Positions 20,938-29,357 of a stretch of 64,000 nt of DNA are shown here, piece after piece (the first letter of the stretch is position 1; every line of letters begins with the position of its first letter). The DNA comes from Nitrosomonas communis. Its GTDB lineage: Bacteria; Pseudomonadota; Gammaproteobacteria; Burkholderiales; Nitrosomonadaceae. The stretch is from NCBI RefSeq assembly GCF_001007935.1, contig NZ_CP011451.1, positions 4,003,839-4,067,838 of the forward strand. Reading direction: 5' to 3'. Position numbers and translations under genes: made by a program. The notes beneath the pieces were generated by a model. It was not told where the DNA came from, made no database searches, and worked only from the letters and a program-made list of their open reading frames with translations.

Positions 20938-21133
20938 TCCTCTCTCCTTCTTTCTTATGTTGTTATCCATTCATGCCCATCTAAAAATGCCTATCCATTT
21001 CTTCCGATAGCTTGAGCATAAAGTCAATACTAACCCATACTTCTTTTTCTTTACTTGTAACTCCCAAGCCTACTTCTTTGACCATATCTGTGTCAAGGAT
21101 TTTGGGTGATAAATTATTATCCAGCTAATTAAA

Positions 21134-21904
21134 TTATGATTTCTCAGTAATTTCTTTGGCTGAATTTTTTTTAGACCGCAAGAAAAAGTACGCGACTCCG
21201 CCTGCTAAACCGAGCAAGAGCATGATCTCCAGCATGCCAATACCACCACCATGGCCCCCATGCCCACCCTCTCCACCAACATGCAGCGGAACACGAACAG
21301 CAGTACGCACAGTATCACCTTCTACTTTTTCCAGTAGTATTGCATATTGACCAAGCTCCTTAAGCTCTGTCGCCACAACAACAATTCCAGAAGGATAGGT
21401 TGTGGGCGCCATATAAAAGCCATCATGTGCTTTATCTTTATGCTCTTCATTTTTATTCACTTGATGCCCAGCATGAGCATCATGATTAGCGTGACCTTTA
21501 TGCTCATTATGGTTCATTTCATGATCTTGCTCTTTATTGTCGCTGTTATTCGCCGCTGTGTTGCCCTTAACTTCTCCCCCATGCCCCTCATGCCCCTCTT
21601 TTACAAGGCGTACGGCAAGCGGTATCTCACGCGCTTCAGTAGGCAGCTCAATCGTCACATTTACTTTTCCAATATTTGGCACATGATCACAATAGGAATG
21701 CATGGGAGGAATATCACCTTCCGGCACTTCATATATGCTGACAGTTACCGGAAACTCTCCCTCTTTAACTTGACATCCACCATGCCCAGCATGATGTCCC
21801 TCATGCGCAAGCATCAACTGTGCATGAAGGGAAAAAGCTGCTAATGAAAATATTGCTGCTACGCATAATTGCACAACCCATCTATTACGTGAAGCCTTTC
21901 TCAT
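21134..21904 (-). CDS. Histidine-rich, C-terminally membrane-anchored periplasmic protein
   Basis: 256 residues from the ATG at 21904, preferred because TTTGGAG precedes it. It has a signal peptide (cleavage near SLHA) and then His/Gly-rich stretches (HEGHHAGHGGC, HNEHKGHANHDAHAGHQ, GGEGGHGGHGGG). A C-terminal transmembrane helix (LEIMLLLGLAGGVAYFF) and a basic tail follow. Such His clusters bind Cu, Ni or Zn in known proteins. It lies just upstream of haoA in the same direction, separated by ~200 bases, so it probably has its own promoter. Metal handling at the periplasmic face is inferred, not proven. Confidence 0.75.
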   Translation of the reverse strand: MRKASRNRWVVQLCVAAIFSLAAFSLHAQLMLAHEGHHAGHGGCQVKEGEFPVTVSIYEVPEGDIPPMHSYCDHVPNIGKVNVTIELPTEAREIPLAVRLVKEGHEGHGGEVKGNTAANNSDNKEQDHEMNHNEHKGHANHDAHAGHQVNKNEEHKDKAHDGFYMAPTTYPSGIVVVATELKELGQYAILLEKVEGDTVRTAVRVPLHVGGEGGHGGHGGGIGMLEIMLLLGLAGGVAYFFLRSKKNSAKEITEKS

Positions 21905-22181
21905 ACATTCTCCAAAATCTTTAATCTTAAACAACTTGTAATTGTAACTTACTCAGCAATATTGAATATTGCCCAGCATATTTGCTCTGATGGATTGTAT
22001 AACAAAATTTAAGGAAGGTCTGAATAAGTATGCCATGAAAACAATGTAGAGAATTTAATCAGAAAAATTCAAATATAGCTTAACCAGCTAAGAATGATTC
22101 ATAATGTATAGAATTTGAAGAGCATCTCAACGGTTTGGCAATGTTGTTTACGCAGTACTTTGGCGTATGCCCATTTATGCC

Positions 22182-22404
22182 TGATGTGTCAACACTTTTC
22201 TGGACACAAAGTTAAGCAGCATTTTGCTGCAACTCGAAGTCAACGGGCGATATATATCCATTAGCTGAATGCAATCGCTCTCGGTTGTAAAACACTTCGA
22301 TATATTCAAACACAGCCTGTTTACCTTCTTCCCGAGAAGAAACGTTTGATGATGGATCAATTCTGTTTTTAAGGTATGGAAGAAGCTTTCCGATACGGGT
22401 CGAG
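22182..22404 (-). pseudogene. Remnant of an IS3-family transposase (3' end of orfB) and IS end
   Basis: The minus strand encodes the C-terminal end of an IS3-type integrase in two frames: SFFHTLKTELIHH, then after a frameshift EYIEVFYNRERLHSANGY and SPVDFELQQNAA with a stop. This is the classic IS3/IS150 ending. It is followed by an IS-like end (TGTCCAGAAAAGTGTTGACA on the minus strand). The upstream part has been replaced by a group II intron 3' end. It is non-functional. Confidence 0.75.
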
Positions 22405-22472
22405 TCACCTGAAGGGAGCCGCTCCCTTCAGGTGCTCGTAACCGTACGTGAACCTCTCGATTCATACGGCTC
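22405..22472 (-). mobile_element. Group II intron 3' end (domains V and VI), minus strand
   Basis: Read on the minus strand, 22472-22439 folds as a domain V: a GAGCCGTA / TACGGTT lower stem, a two-base bulge and an upper stem capped by a GAGA tetraloop. It is followed by a perfect 13-pair hairpin (CACCTGAAGGGAG, loop CGG) in the domain VI position, then by IS3 transposase sequence. No reverse transcriptase lies upstream on this strand, so only the 3' tip of the intron survives. Confidence 0.65.
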
Positions 22473-22546
22473 TTGTTATTCGTTATTCAGCCGCCCAATG
22501 CCAAACACACCAATGTGCAAATAATGTTGGATATTGCCGATATCGT

Positions 22547-22738
22547 TGCCGCAACCATTGGCTGGCTTTATGGGCGAGGAGGAAATACAAAAAGCTCAAG
22601 CATCACAGAAGACGTGCGGAATACCGACTTGGCTGCATTGCTAAAATGCATCCTGGTATGTTTCCGCATTGGAAGATGGGTGTGAGACCAATGGTTGTAT
22701 AATGGGAGCCCAGTGAGTTGAGAGGCTCACGCTGGGTT
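22547..22738 (+). mobile_element. Group II intron remnant: maturase C-terminus and domain V, plus strand
   Basis: The plus strand encodes a typical intron maturase ending: NHWLALWARRKYKKLKHHRR followed by RIA-like and FPHWKMGVRPM residues. About ten bases after that ORF comes a second domain V (22704-22738, GAGCCCAG...CTGGGTT, upper stem with GAGA tetraloop). Domain VI is missing, because dispersed repeat sequence follows at once. It is a different copy from the minus-strand intron end 70 bases to the left. Confidence 0.65.
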
Positions 22739-22741
22739 AAC

Positions 22742-22796
22742 GGGGCAAACAGGCACTCAGCAAAGCGGATGCGCGCAAATATGAATTTTTAAAGGC
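22742..22796 (+). repeat. Dispersed repeat 2, truncated copy
   Basis: About 55 bases ending GCGCGCAAATATGAATTTTT. It matches the second half of the copies at 44981-45076 and 36931-37027. The first half of the repeat is replaced here by the group II intron domain V. Confidence 0.65.
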
Positions 22797-22830
22797 TCCT
22801 TAAAGTCAATAAACCTAACTTTATGATGCT

Positions 22831-22936
22831 TTCCATTTCTAAATCAAAACTGAGTTTGTCGGCTTCACCTTACCGCATTATTTTATTTATACTGTCTGCG
22901 GTTCGCCTTCGCGTTATTTTTGATTTAGAAATGGAA
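22831..22936 (+). repeat. MITE-like element, copy 2
   Basis: Ends TTCCATTTCTAAATCAAAAC and TTTTGATTTAGAAATGGAA are inverted copies of each other. The core ttgtcggcttcacctt...ctgtctgcggttcgccttcgcg matches the other four copies. It lies within the mobile-DNA remnant region, 35 bases after dispersed repeat 2. Confidence 0.85.
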
Positions 22937-22974
22937 AAAGTAGAATTTTGTAAGGTACAGCTTTAGGCAGGGTA

Positions 22975-23263
22975 CGTAAAGAACCTGCCGCGACCCTCTG
23001 GTGAAACGCTCATGCAGCTCGGTGCGGACATATTTTGGCGTGCGTCAATGCGGCAAACAGAGACAGCCTGCCTCCTCCGTTTGAATTTCTGCGATATCGG
23101 TATGAAAGTAGCCGATAGGATAATTTCTAAATTTCTTCTTGGGTTTATCGCCTTCAATCTCCGGCAAGCGGGATATGCCGTGGTATTGCAAGCAGTAATG
23201 CAGCTTTAACCGAATCAGGCCGAGGACGGCTGGCTGCTTCTTCCACTCATCCTTTTTGATCAA
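22975..23263 (-). pseudogene. Remnant of an IS481-like transposase / integrase core
   Basis: The minus strand reads HYCLQYHGISRLPEIEGDKP, then RNYPIGYFHTDIAEIQTEE, the start of an rve-type DDE core in IS481-like transposases. It then continues in other frames as KYVRTELHERFT. Frameshifts and the missing remainder make it non-functional. No terminal repeats were located. Confidence 0.6.
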
Positions 23264-23300
23264 TAAAGTATCTTTTTAGAAATTTATTTACTATAATTAA

Positions 23301-23317
23301 ATGCAACTAAGTTGCAT
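23301..23317 (+). promoter_or_regulatory. Zur-type operator upstream of the Fur-family gene
   Basis: Perfect inverted repeat ATGCAACT-A-AGTTGCAT, 12 bases before the start codon of the regulator. A near-identical repeat precedes the TonB receptor gene downstream. The position fits negative autoregulation by the encoded Fur-family protein. Confidence 0.7.
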
Positions 23318-23328
23318 ATTATTTTTCT

Positions 23329-23751
23329 ATGCCAAATGACTTCTATGAAAAAGCCAAAGAGCTGATTAGACATACTGGGTATCGCGTCACTCATAATAGA
23401 CTTCGAACGCTTGCCATACTATTAGCAGAGCAATATGCACTTACCCATCGTGAGATTGAAGAACGATTAAACGTGAAAGAACATCTGGATCGCGTAACGC
23501 TTTACCGCGTTCTTGAATGGTTGAGCAAGAATAATTTAGTACATAAAATCGCAGGAGATGATCGAGTATGGCGCTTTCGCGTCAATATGGAATTACATTC
23601 ACATCAACACGCGCATTTTATATGTACACGATGCACCAAAGTCATATGTCTGAATAACTTCAGGATTAAATCCAATCCTTCCTTACCACTTGGTTATTTA
23701 TTTCATGAAGTTGAATTAACGGTTAAAGGGGTATGTGCTGAATGCGCTTGA
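23329..23751 (+). CDS. zur: Fur-family transcriptional regulator, probably zinc-responsive (Zur)
   Basis: 140 residues. An N-terminal winged helix (GYRVTHNRLRTLAILL, recognition helix DRVTLYRVLEWL) precedes a dimerisation domain with a metal-binding motif (HSHQHAHFICTRC) and a second cysteine pair (CAEC) at the C-terminus forming a structural zinc site. The choice of Zur over Fur or PerR rests on the ZnuD-like receptor next door and the shared inverted repeat. The start ATG is 12 bases after that repeat, so binding would occlude the promoter or ribosome site. Confidence 0.8.
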   Translation: MPNDFYEKAKELIRHTGYRVTHNRLRTLAILLAEQYALTHREIEERLNVKEHLDRVTLYRVLEWLSKNNLVHKIAGDDRVWRFRVNMELHSHQHAHFICTRCTKVICLNNFRIKSNPSLPLGYLFHEVELTVKGVCAECA

Positions 23752-23823
23752 TGGAGCAGCCATTCAGAAAAAGGGAATAGTAACCATTTTCTACAAAATA
23801 ATTACCCTTTATTTCCCATAAAA

Positions 23824-23840
23824 CGCAACTCAGTTGCATT
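23824..23840 (+). promoter_or_regulatory. Zur-type operator upstream of the TonB receptor
   Basis: ACGCAACT-C-AGTTGCAT is the same dyad as at 23301-23317 with one mismatch in the left arm. It lies 52 bases before the receptor start and 73 bases after the regulator stop, so the receptor has its own controlled promoter. Confidence 0.7.
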
Positions 23841-23892
23841 TTATGGGACGACAGCTCCCCCAACTCTTAACTATAAAGTACTACTCATCGGC

Positions 23893-25959
23893 ATGACGCA
23901 TCATAGAATCATAAAAAATACAACCAGGTACCATCAAAAAGAACGATTAAGGCTAACTGCCATAAGTCTAATCCTCTTTGTTTTCAATACTAACGCTCAA
24001 GCTGAAGAAGCCAACACAACAATTAAGCTTCCCGAGGTCACCATCACTTCGACGCCATTTCAAGACCGGAGTGAGCTCAATATGACTCAACCTACTAGTG
24101 TTTTACATGGAGACAACCTTCGCAGAAAGCGTGAGATAAGTCTTGGTGATACGTTATCTAGTGAACTTGGCGTAGCCTCGAGCTCATTTGGACCTGGAGC
24201 CGGCCGTCCTATCATCCGCGCTTTGGATGGGCCACGTATTCAGGTACTGGAGAACGGCATCAGCACACTTGATATTTCTTCTCTCAGCCCAGATCACGCC
24301 GTCACTATTGAGACGCTTAATACTTCGCAAATTGAAATTCTGCGGGGCCCAGCAACCCTGCTTTATGGTGGAGGGGCAACAGGTGGAATAGTGAATGCTG
24401 TAACTGGGCGCATCCCTAATCAAGTGTTTAAATCATTAAAAGGTAATTTTGAAGTACGGGGGAATACTGCAACTGAAGAAAGAACTGGGGCGCTTAATGT
24501 AAATGGCAGTTTTGGTCAAACCTCATGGAGCGTCGGCGGCTTCAAGCGTAAAACGAGCGATTACGATATTCCCGGTCATGCCAATATTAATCAGGAAGTT
24601 AACAATGAAAAGAATGTAGTCAAAAACAGTGCGGTTGATTCTCAAGGTTTGTCTGTTGGCAGCTCCTATATAGGTGAAAGAGGATTCTTCGGTGGCTCTA
24701 TCGCATTACAGGAGAGCAAATATGGCATCCCCACTCCTGAAAGGCCTACTATTGAGTTGACCCAAGCTCGTTACAACTTGACTGGGGAGCTGGACACCCC
24801 CCTTACCGGCCTTGAAAAACTCAAAGTACGCGTGGGCTACAATGACTATAAACATAATGAACTTGAAAGTAATGGGGAAATCGCGACTCGTTTTAAAAAC
24901 CGGGAACTGGAAACGCGGGCTGAGTTTTTGCATTCGCCTATTGCTGATTTAAAAGGTTTATTCGGCATACAGTTTCAGGATCGAACATTTTCTGCTTTAG
25001 GTGAAGAGGCGATAATACCCGTGACAAAATCACGTTCTACCGGGCTGTTCCTTATCGAAGAACGCAGCTGGGGTAATTTTCGATTTGAATTTGGTAGTCG
25101 CTATGAGTATGCAACACGTAATCCACAAAACAACATTGACCGGTCTCGCGCATTCGGTCTGTTCAATGGTTCCGCTGGCACTTTCTGGAATTTTATAAAA
25201 GACTATAATTTAGGATTAACAGCAACGCATGGCCAACGCGCGCCAGCGATAGAAGAGCTCTATATAAATGGCCCTCATCATGCCACAGGCACCTTCCAAA
25301 TTGGCGATAATGCGCTACATAAAGAAGCCACCAATAATCTTGATTTGTCCCTTAGCAAAACTACTGGATCCATGAGATGGAAGGTGAATGCTTTTTATAA
25401 CCGATTTAACAACTATATTTTTTTAAGAAATGTGGATACGAATGGAGATGGCATTGCGGATCGTGTTGATGAAGATGGAACATTAAATCCACAAGGTGAA
25501 TTTCAGTTACTGAATATGGCTCAAACAGACGCCACCTTCTATGGAGCAGAAGCGGAAGTTATTTTTACGCTTAACCCGGATAATTTAGAGTTGCGTTTAT
25601 TCACAGATTATGTACGCGGCAAATTAAACCACAATGATGGAAATGTCCCACGCACTACCCCACAACGTTTTGGATTGGAACTAAACTACCAGCAGGGCTC
25701 CTGGGCAGCGAACCTCACGACGATACACGTACTCCGCCAGAATAAACGAGCTGAACTTGAAACCAGCACTCCCGGTTATACGCTACTCAATCTAGAAGCT
25801 AGCTACCGCATAAAAGAAACTCGATCAAATGGTATCCGGCTCTTTGTTCAAGGAAAAAATTTGCTTGATGAGGAAATACGTGTTCATACCTCTTTTTTGA
25901 AGAATTTTGCACCTTTACCTGGAAGAGCTTTAGTAGCAGGAATAAGAGGTGATTTCTAA
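23893..25959 (+). CDS. znuD: TonB-dependent outer-membrane receptor, ZnuD-like
   Basis: 688 residues. A signal peptide ends near NAQA, followed by a short TonB box region (LPEVTITSTP), a plug domain and a 22-strand-type beta barrel ending in aromatic GDF. Blocks such as LGDTLSSELGVASSSFGPGA, IIRALDGPRIQVLENG and SLSPDHAVTIE are those of the ZnuD family of zinc receptors. With the adjacent Zur-like regulator and the shared operator this suggests zinc uptake; haem or another metal remains possible. The downstream stem-loop separates it from the convergent SirB2 gene. Confidence 0.85.
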   Translation: MTHHRIIKNTTRYHQKERLRLTAISLILFVFNTNAQAEEANTTIKLPEVTITSTPFQDRSELNMTQPTSVLHGDNLRRKREISLGDTLSSELGVASSSFGPGAGRPIIRALDGPRIQVLENGISTLDISSLSPDHAVTIETLNTSQIEILRGPATLLYGGGATGGIVNAVTGRIPNQVFKSLKGNFEVRGNTATEERTGALNVNGSFGQTSWSVGGFKRKTSDYDIPGHANINQEVNNEKNVVKNSAVDSQGLSVGSSYIGERGFFGGSIALQESKYGIPTPERPTIELTQARYNLTGELDTPLTGLEKLKVRVGYNDYKHNELESNGEIATRFKNRELETRAEFLHSPIADLKGLFGIQFQDRTFSALGEEAIIPVTKSRSTGLFLIEERSWGNFRFEFGSRYEYATRNPQNNIDRSRAFGLFNGSAGTFWNFIKDYNLGLTATHGQRAPAIEELYINGPHHATGTFQIGDNALHKEATNNLDLSLSKTTGSMRWKVNAFYNRFNNYIFLRNVDTNGDGIADRVDEDGTLNPQGEFQLLNMAQTDATFYGAEAEVIFTLNPDNLELRLFTDYVRGKLNHNDGNVPRTTPQRFGLELNYQQGSWAANLTTIHVLRQNKRAELETSTPGYTLLNLEASYRIKETRSNGIRLFVQGKNLLDEEIRVHTSFLKNFAPLPGRALVAGIRGDF

Positions 25960-25992
25960 ACCTGCTCAATAAGAGAACCTTTACTCAAAGAT

Positions 25993-26017
25993 TTAAGTTA
26001 TCTCACTTATAACTTAA
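25993..26017. terminator. Possible bidirectional AT-rich terminator
   Basis: TTAAGTTAT and ATAACTTAA form a nine-pair stem with a seven-base loop, between the convergent TonB receptor and SirB2 genes. T or A tracts flank it, but the stem is AT-only, so strength is uncertain. Confidence 0.4.
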
Positions 26018-26018
26018 T

Positions 26019-26402
26019 TTATAAGAATATTGCAGGATTTTTAGTCAGCGCAACTAATACAATATAAAAGAACACTATCTGAGCCATAATCCAGGCGCCA
26101 ACTTTTATTGGGTAGGTCTTGCCGAATCTGAATGCTGTTATGCCCAAACCAATATAAAGAAGCAGTCCCGCGACCTTTGCAGTCAGCCAAGCATCTGCGA
26201 GCGGGTATTGTTGTATCAGGACTGTCAGCGTGATTGCGCTGGTTAGCAACACTGTATCAATTACGTGTGGCATTATTTTTACCCACCGTTGCTGTAATTG
26301 AGCTGATGAATGTATCATCCAAATACCCCGTGTTAGAAACAGCAAATAACTTAGTATGACACTGGATATATGAATGAATTTTAATACCGTATAGCTCATC
26401 AT
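26019..26402 (-). CDS. SirB2-family membrane protein
   Basis: 127 residues with four hydrophobic segments, beginning YTVLKFIHISSVILSYLLFL. This matches the SirB2 family of small integral membrane proteins (named for an invasion regulator but of unknown biochemical role). The start overlaps the stop of the upstream membrane-protein gene by four bases, so the two are co-translated and probably form a complex. Confidence 0.8.
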   Translation of the reverse strand: MMSYTVLKFIHISSVILSYLLFLTRGIWMIHSSAQLQQRWVKIMPHVIDTVLLTSAITLTVLIQQYPLADAWLTAKVAGLLLYIGLGITAFRFGKTYPIKVGAWIMAQIVFFYIVLVALTKNPAIFL

Positions 26403-26884
26403 CCTTCCCCAAACAAAACCCAGCCATGACTACCCGCAACCGCACCCGCAACTGTAACCAAGCTGATACTCAATAAAAACCAGTGCAGACGCTGAATCAA
26501 CACAAATGTTTGTTCTGGCTTATTTAGCGCTCTAGTCTTAAACCATTTATGGAGCACCCATGGCTCCAGCACAAAAAGCATTAGCGTGAAAACACTCCAC
26601 ACGAACACCATGGCATGCATCCACCAGAAATGGGGCTCAACAAAACGGCTCCATCCATCTAGAATATGTACCATGTAAAAACCGCTCAATCCTACTAACA
26701 ATGTGGTATAGCGCGCTTGAGTAGCAAAGCAGCTTTCAATAAGCTCAAAGAACTCGACCCGCTCTTCAGCTAATTTTATTTTCGCTACGGCAGGAAGCAG
26801 GACTGTTGTTACCATGGCCACCCCACCAATCCAAAGGACTACACCCAATACATGCAATACCCGAGCTAAAACAAACTCATCCAT
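26399..26884 (-). CDS. CopD-like four-helix membrane protein
   Basis: 161 residues with four to five transmembrane segments. Histidines in or near the helices (ARVLHVLGVVLWIGGV at residues 7-22, MHAMVFVW, RLHWFLL) resemble CopD/YgaP-type or haem-binding membrane proteins. The pairing with SirB2 by a four-base overlap is seen in several proteobacteria. Function unknown; a role in membrane haem or copper handling is a guess. Confidence 0.65.
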   Translation of the reverse strand: MDEFVLARVLHVLGVVLWIGGVAMVTTVLLPAVAKIKLAEERVEFFELIESCFATQARYTTLLVGLSGFYMVHILDGWSRFVEPHFWWMHAMVFVWSVFTLMLFVLEPWVLHKWFKTRALNKPEQTFVLIQRLHWFLLSISLVTVAGAVAGSHGWVLFGEG

Positions 26885-26938
26885 GCTGAATTATGCTTGA
26901 ATTTTTTTACATGAATACGCCAAAAGCTTAGCATCTAT

Positions 26939-27283
26939 TTACAAGGAAACCCATTCCTTTGCTTCCTCATAATCAGAGAAAACCACTACATCCGCATCGA
27001 TAAACAAATTTGATACCCATGCACTCCATGCCTGCCATTGATTATCAGTAACGACCGCGACCCGATTGAATTCACTACCATGCTCACGCATAAATTTGAT
27101 CTCTTCCCAAGCGACATCAACCGTATAATCGACCATATCACGCCAATCAAACAATAAATTTATCTTATCTTCAGGATGTGATCGATATAACACCTTGTCT
27201 TCAAATTCTTTAAAATCACTGAGAGTAAATTCCCCAATTACAGCTAAAATGATCAGGTTATTGATTTTTTGAATAGTAATCAT
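26939..27283 (-). CDS. SpoIIAA-like (STAS-fold) domain protein
   Basis: 114 residues with an alternating beta-alpha pattern. The blocks DKINLLFDWRDMVDYTVDVA, NRVAVVTDNQWQ and ADVVVFSDYEEAKEWV match the SpoIIAA-like family (formerly DUF3478). These are single-domain cytosolic proteins that may bind lipids or regulators. It is a single gene in the same direction as its neighbours; specific role unknown. Confidence 0.75.
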   Translation of the reverse strand: MITIQKINNLIILAVIGEFTLSDFKEFEDKVLYRSHPEDKINLLFDWRDMVDYTVDVAWEEIKFMREHGSEFNRVAVVTDNQWQAWSAWVSNLFIDADVVVFSDYEEAKEWVSL

Positions 27284-27349
27284 GCGCGTACTCCCAGATA
27301 TAATGTATTCATTCTAAATAATTAATTCACCAGGTAAATATGATTGAAT

Positions 27350-28201
27350 CTAGTGCCTGCTAACACTTATTGGAGCACTTCTCAGGCTTAATGCCCCTCC
27401 TAATACAATCATCCCCATCCCTACCCAGGCAGAAATGGGCAAAGTCTCATGCCATAAAAGAACATCCCATAATCCTGCAAATAATACTGTACTGTATGCA
27501 AGTGCACTAACTACGATAGTTTTACCGACGCGATAAGCCCTGGTAAGCGCTAGCTGTGCAAGAGTAGCCGTTACACCAATCCCAACCAATATCCATAAAT
27601 TATTCGAATTAATAGCACTGAATGCAGTTAACCACAGCCATATACCGGTTATTACCGTACAGATCAAGGTAAAATAGAAAACCACTACCCATTCAGATTC
27701 ACCCAGTTTACCGAGCTGTTTCAGATTAAGATGGGCGAGGCTTGCAAGAATCCCCGAGATCAGACCAATTAATCCAGCCTGCCACTGATCTTCATGTAAA
27801 GTGGGCCGTAATAACAAAACTACGCCTATAAACCCGAGTACGACTGTCATAACCAACATCCAGTGGAAACGCTCTTTTAAAATAATTGTCGTCAACAATG
27901 CTAGAAATAGCGGCCAGGTATTATTCAGGGATACGGCGGTTGCTAATGGAAGTTGTGTAATGCAATAAAAAAATAGCAACAGTCCGCCGAGACCAAACAG
28001 TCCACGCCAGCAATGAATTTTCCAGTGTTCAGTAATCAATGACACTCGACGAGTACGCATGGTCAGATAGGTTAAAAATAGACCAATTAAGGAACGGTAA
28101 AACACCAACTCGATACTAGAAAAATAGACTGCACCTAGCTTTACCAACATTCCCATACAGGCAAACAAAAAACCCGCTACAAGCATCCACAGCGAATGCA
28201 T
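27350..28201 (-). CDS. EamA/DMT-family transporter
   Basis: 283 residues with ten predicted transmembrane helices arranged as two EamA repeats, each containing the ~five-helix module (for example FYRSLIGLFLTYL and ALAYSTVLFAGLWDVLLWHE). Drug/metabolite exporters of this type move metabolites or nucleotide sugars; the substrate cannot be predicted. It may be co-transcribed with the Rieske protein gene 37 bases upstream. Confidence 0.85.
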   Translation of the reverse strand: MHSLWMLVAGFLFACMGMLVKLGAVYFSSIELVFYRSLIGLFLTYLTMRTRRVSLITEHWKIHCWRGLFGLGGLLLFFYCITQLPLATAVSLNNTWPLFLALLTTIILKERFHWMLVMTVVLGFIGVVLLLRPTLHEDQWQAGLIGLISGILASLAHLNLKQLGKLGESEWVVVFYFTLICTVITGIWLWLTAFSAINSNNLWILVGIGVTATLAQLALTRAYRVGKTIVVSALAYSTVLFAGLWDVLLWHETLPISAWVGMGMIVLGGALSLRSAPISVSRH

Positions 28202-28238
28202 CAGTCATTACTTTATAAAAAACATTTCAGAATTATAG

Positions 28239-29357
28239 TTAGCATAAGTAAGAGCCTATCTCTCTTTGCAGGAAATTATGAAAATGCAACATCCCAGCTT
28301 CCATCGGCATTTGATAGGGACCACATTCATTAATATGTTGTTTATAAAGTGCACGACGCCCCATTGTCATCAACCTACAGATTTCTTCATCTTCTAAAGC
28401 AGTTTCGAAGTATGCTGCCTGTTCTGCCTCAATGAATTCACGCTCAAACAAAGCAATCTCTTCTGGATAGTAAAACTCAATTACATTCATGCAGCTTTCT
28501 ACTCCAGTTGGTAGTATCGTACTAATGATGAGGGTGTGGGGATACCATTCAAGCATCACATTGGGATAATAAAGTAACCAAATGGCACCATAAGGGGGTG
28601 TCTGATTATTATTGTACTGTAATACCTGCTTGTGCCATTTCTCATATACTGGCGTGCCTGCTCGATCGAATTCAGGATTAACTCCTACAACTTGAACGCT
28701 GTACCAATCACCAAACTTCCAATCAAGTTTATTGGTATCAACAAAATGTCCCAAACCGGGATGAAAAGGCTCGACATGATAATCTTCCAGATAAACTTCT
28801 ATAAATGTTTTCCAGTTACATGAATAATGATCTATATGAACACGATCAAATATATGACCCGTAAAATCAAAATCCTTGAGGACACTTAGATTTATCATAT
28901 CATGTGCAACATTGCGTTCACCTGTAAACAAGAGCCCATTCCAATTTTGTAAGGGCGTTTTACCCAAATTCAGACAGGGATTATGGTTAAAATACGGTGC
29001 CCCGAGTAATTTCCCGTCCATTGCATAAGTCCAGCGATGGATAGGACAAACTATATTTCTGGCATTTCCACGCCCTTTCAGTAAAAGCGCCTGGCGATGA
29101 CGACACACATTCGATAACAGCTCAACCCCATTCTCGTTGCGGACTAATACATTGGCATCATTCATCCATTCCATGACGTGGTAATCCCCGATATTAGGTA
29201 CCATCAATTCATGTCCGACATAACCAGGACCCCGATCAAATAATCGTTGTTTTTCTAATTCCAATATATGTGGATCTAAATACCAGTCAACAGAAAGTTG
29301 TTGTGGTTTCTCAGTCAAATCAGTCAACAATTGTGACATTTGCGCTAGACTAGACAT
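28239..29357 (-). CDS. Rieske-type ring-hydroxylating oxygenase large-subunit homologue
   Basis: 372 residues. The [2Fe-2S] Rieske ligands are Cys85, His87, Cys104 and His107 (CRHR...CPIH). The C-terminal domain has the mononuclear-iron motif EVYLEDYHVEPFHPGLGH with Asp and two His. This places it among aromatic ring-hydroxylating, choline-monooxygenase-like oxygenases. No ferredoxin or reductase gene is adjacent, so the electron donor is unknown. In an autotrophic ammonia oxidiser the substrate is not obvious. Confidence 0.85.
   Translation of the reverse strand: MSSLAQMSQLLTDLTEKPQQLSVDWYLDPHILELEKQRLFDRGPGYVGHELMVPNIGDYHVMEWMNDANVLVRNENGVELLSNVCRHRQALLLKGRGNARNIVCPIHRWTYAMDGKLLGAPYFNHNPCLNLGKTPLQNWNGLLFTGERNVAHDMINLSVLKDFDFTGHIFDRVHIDHYSCNWKTFIEVYLEDYHVEPFHPGLGHFVDTNKLDWKFGDWYSVQVVGVNPEFDRAGTPVYEKWHKQVLQYNNNQTPPYGAIWLLYYPNVMLEWYPHTLIISTILPTGVESCMNVIEFYYPEEIALFEREFIEAEQAAYFETALEDEEICRLMTMGRRALYKQHINECGPYQMPMEAGMLHFHNFLQREIGSYLC

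Noticed and set aside
21078..21096. TTGAC-N9-GTCAA dyad upstream of haoA as a regulator site
   Set aside because: Spacing does not fit FNR/NnrR sites and I cannot find a second copy, so it may be chance.
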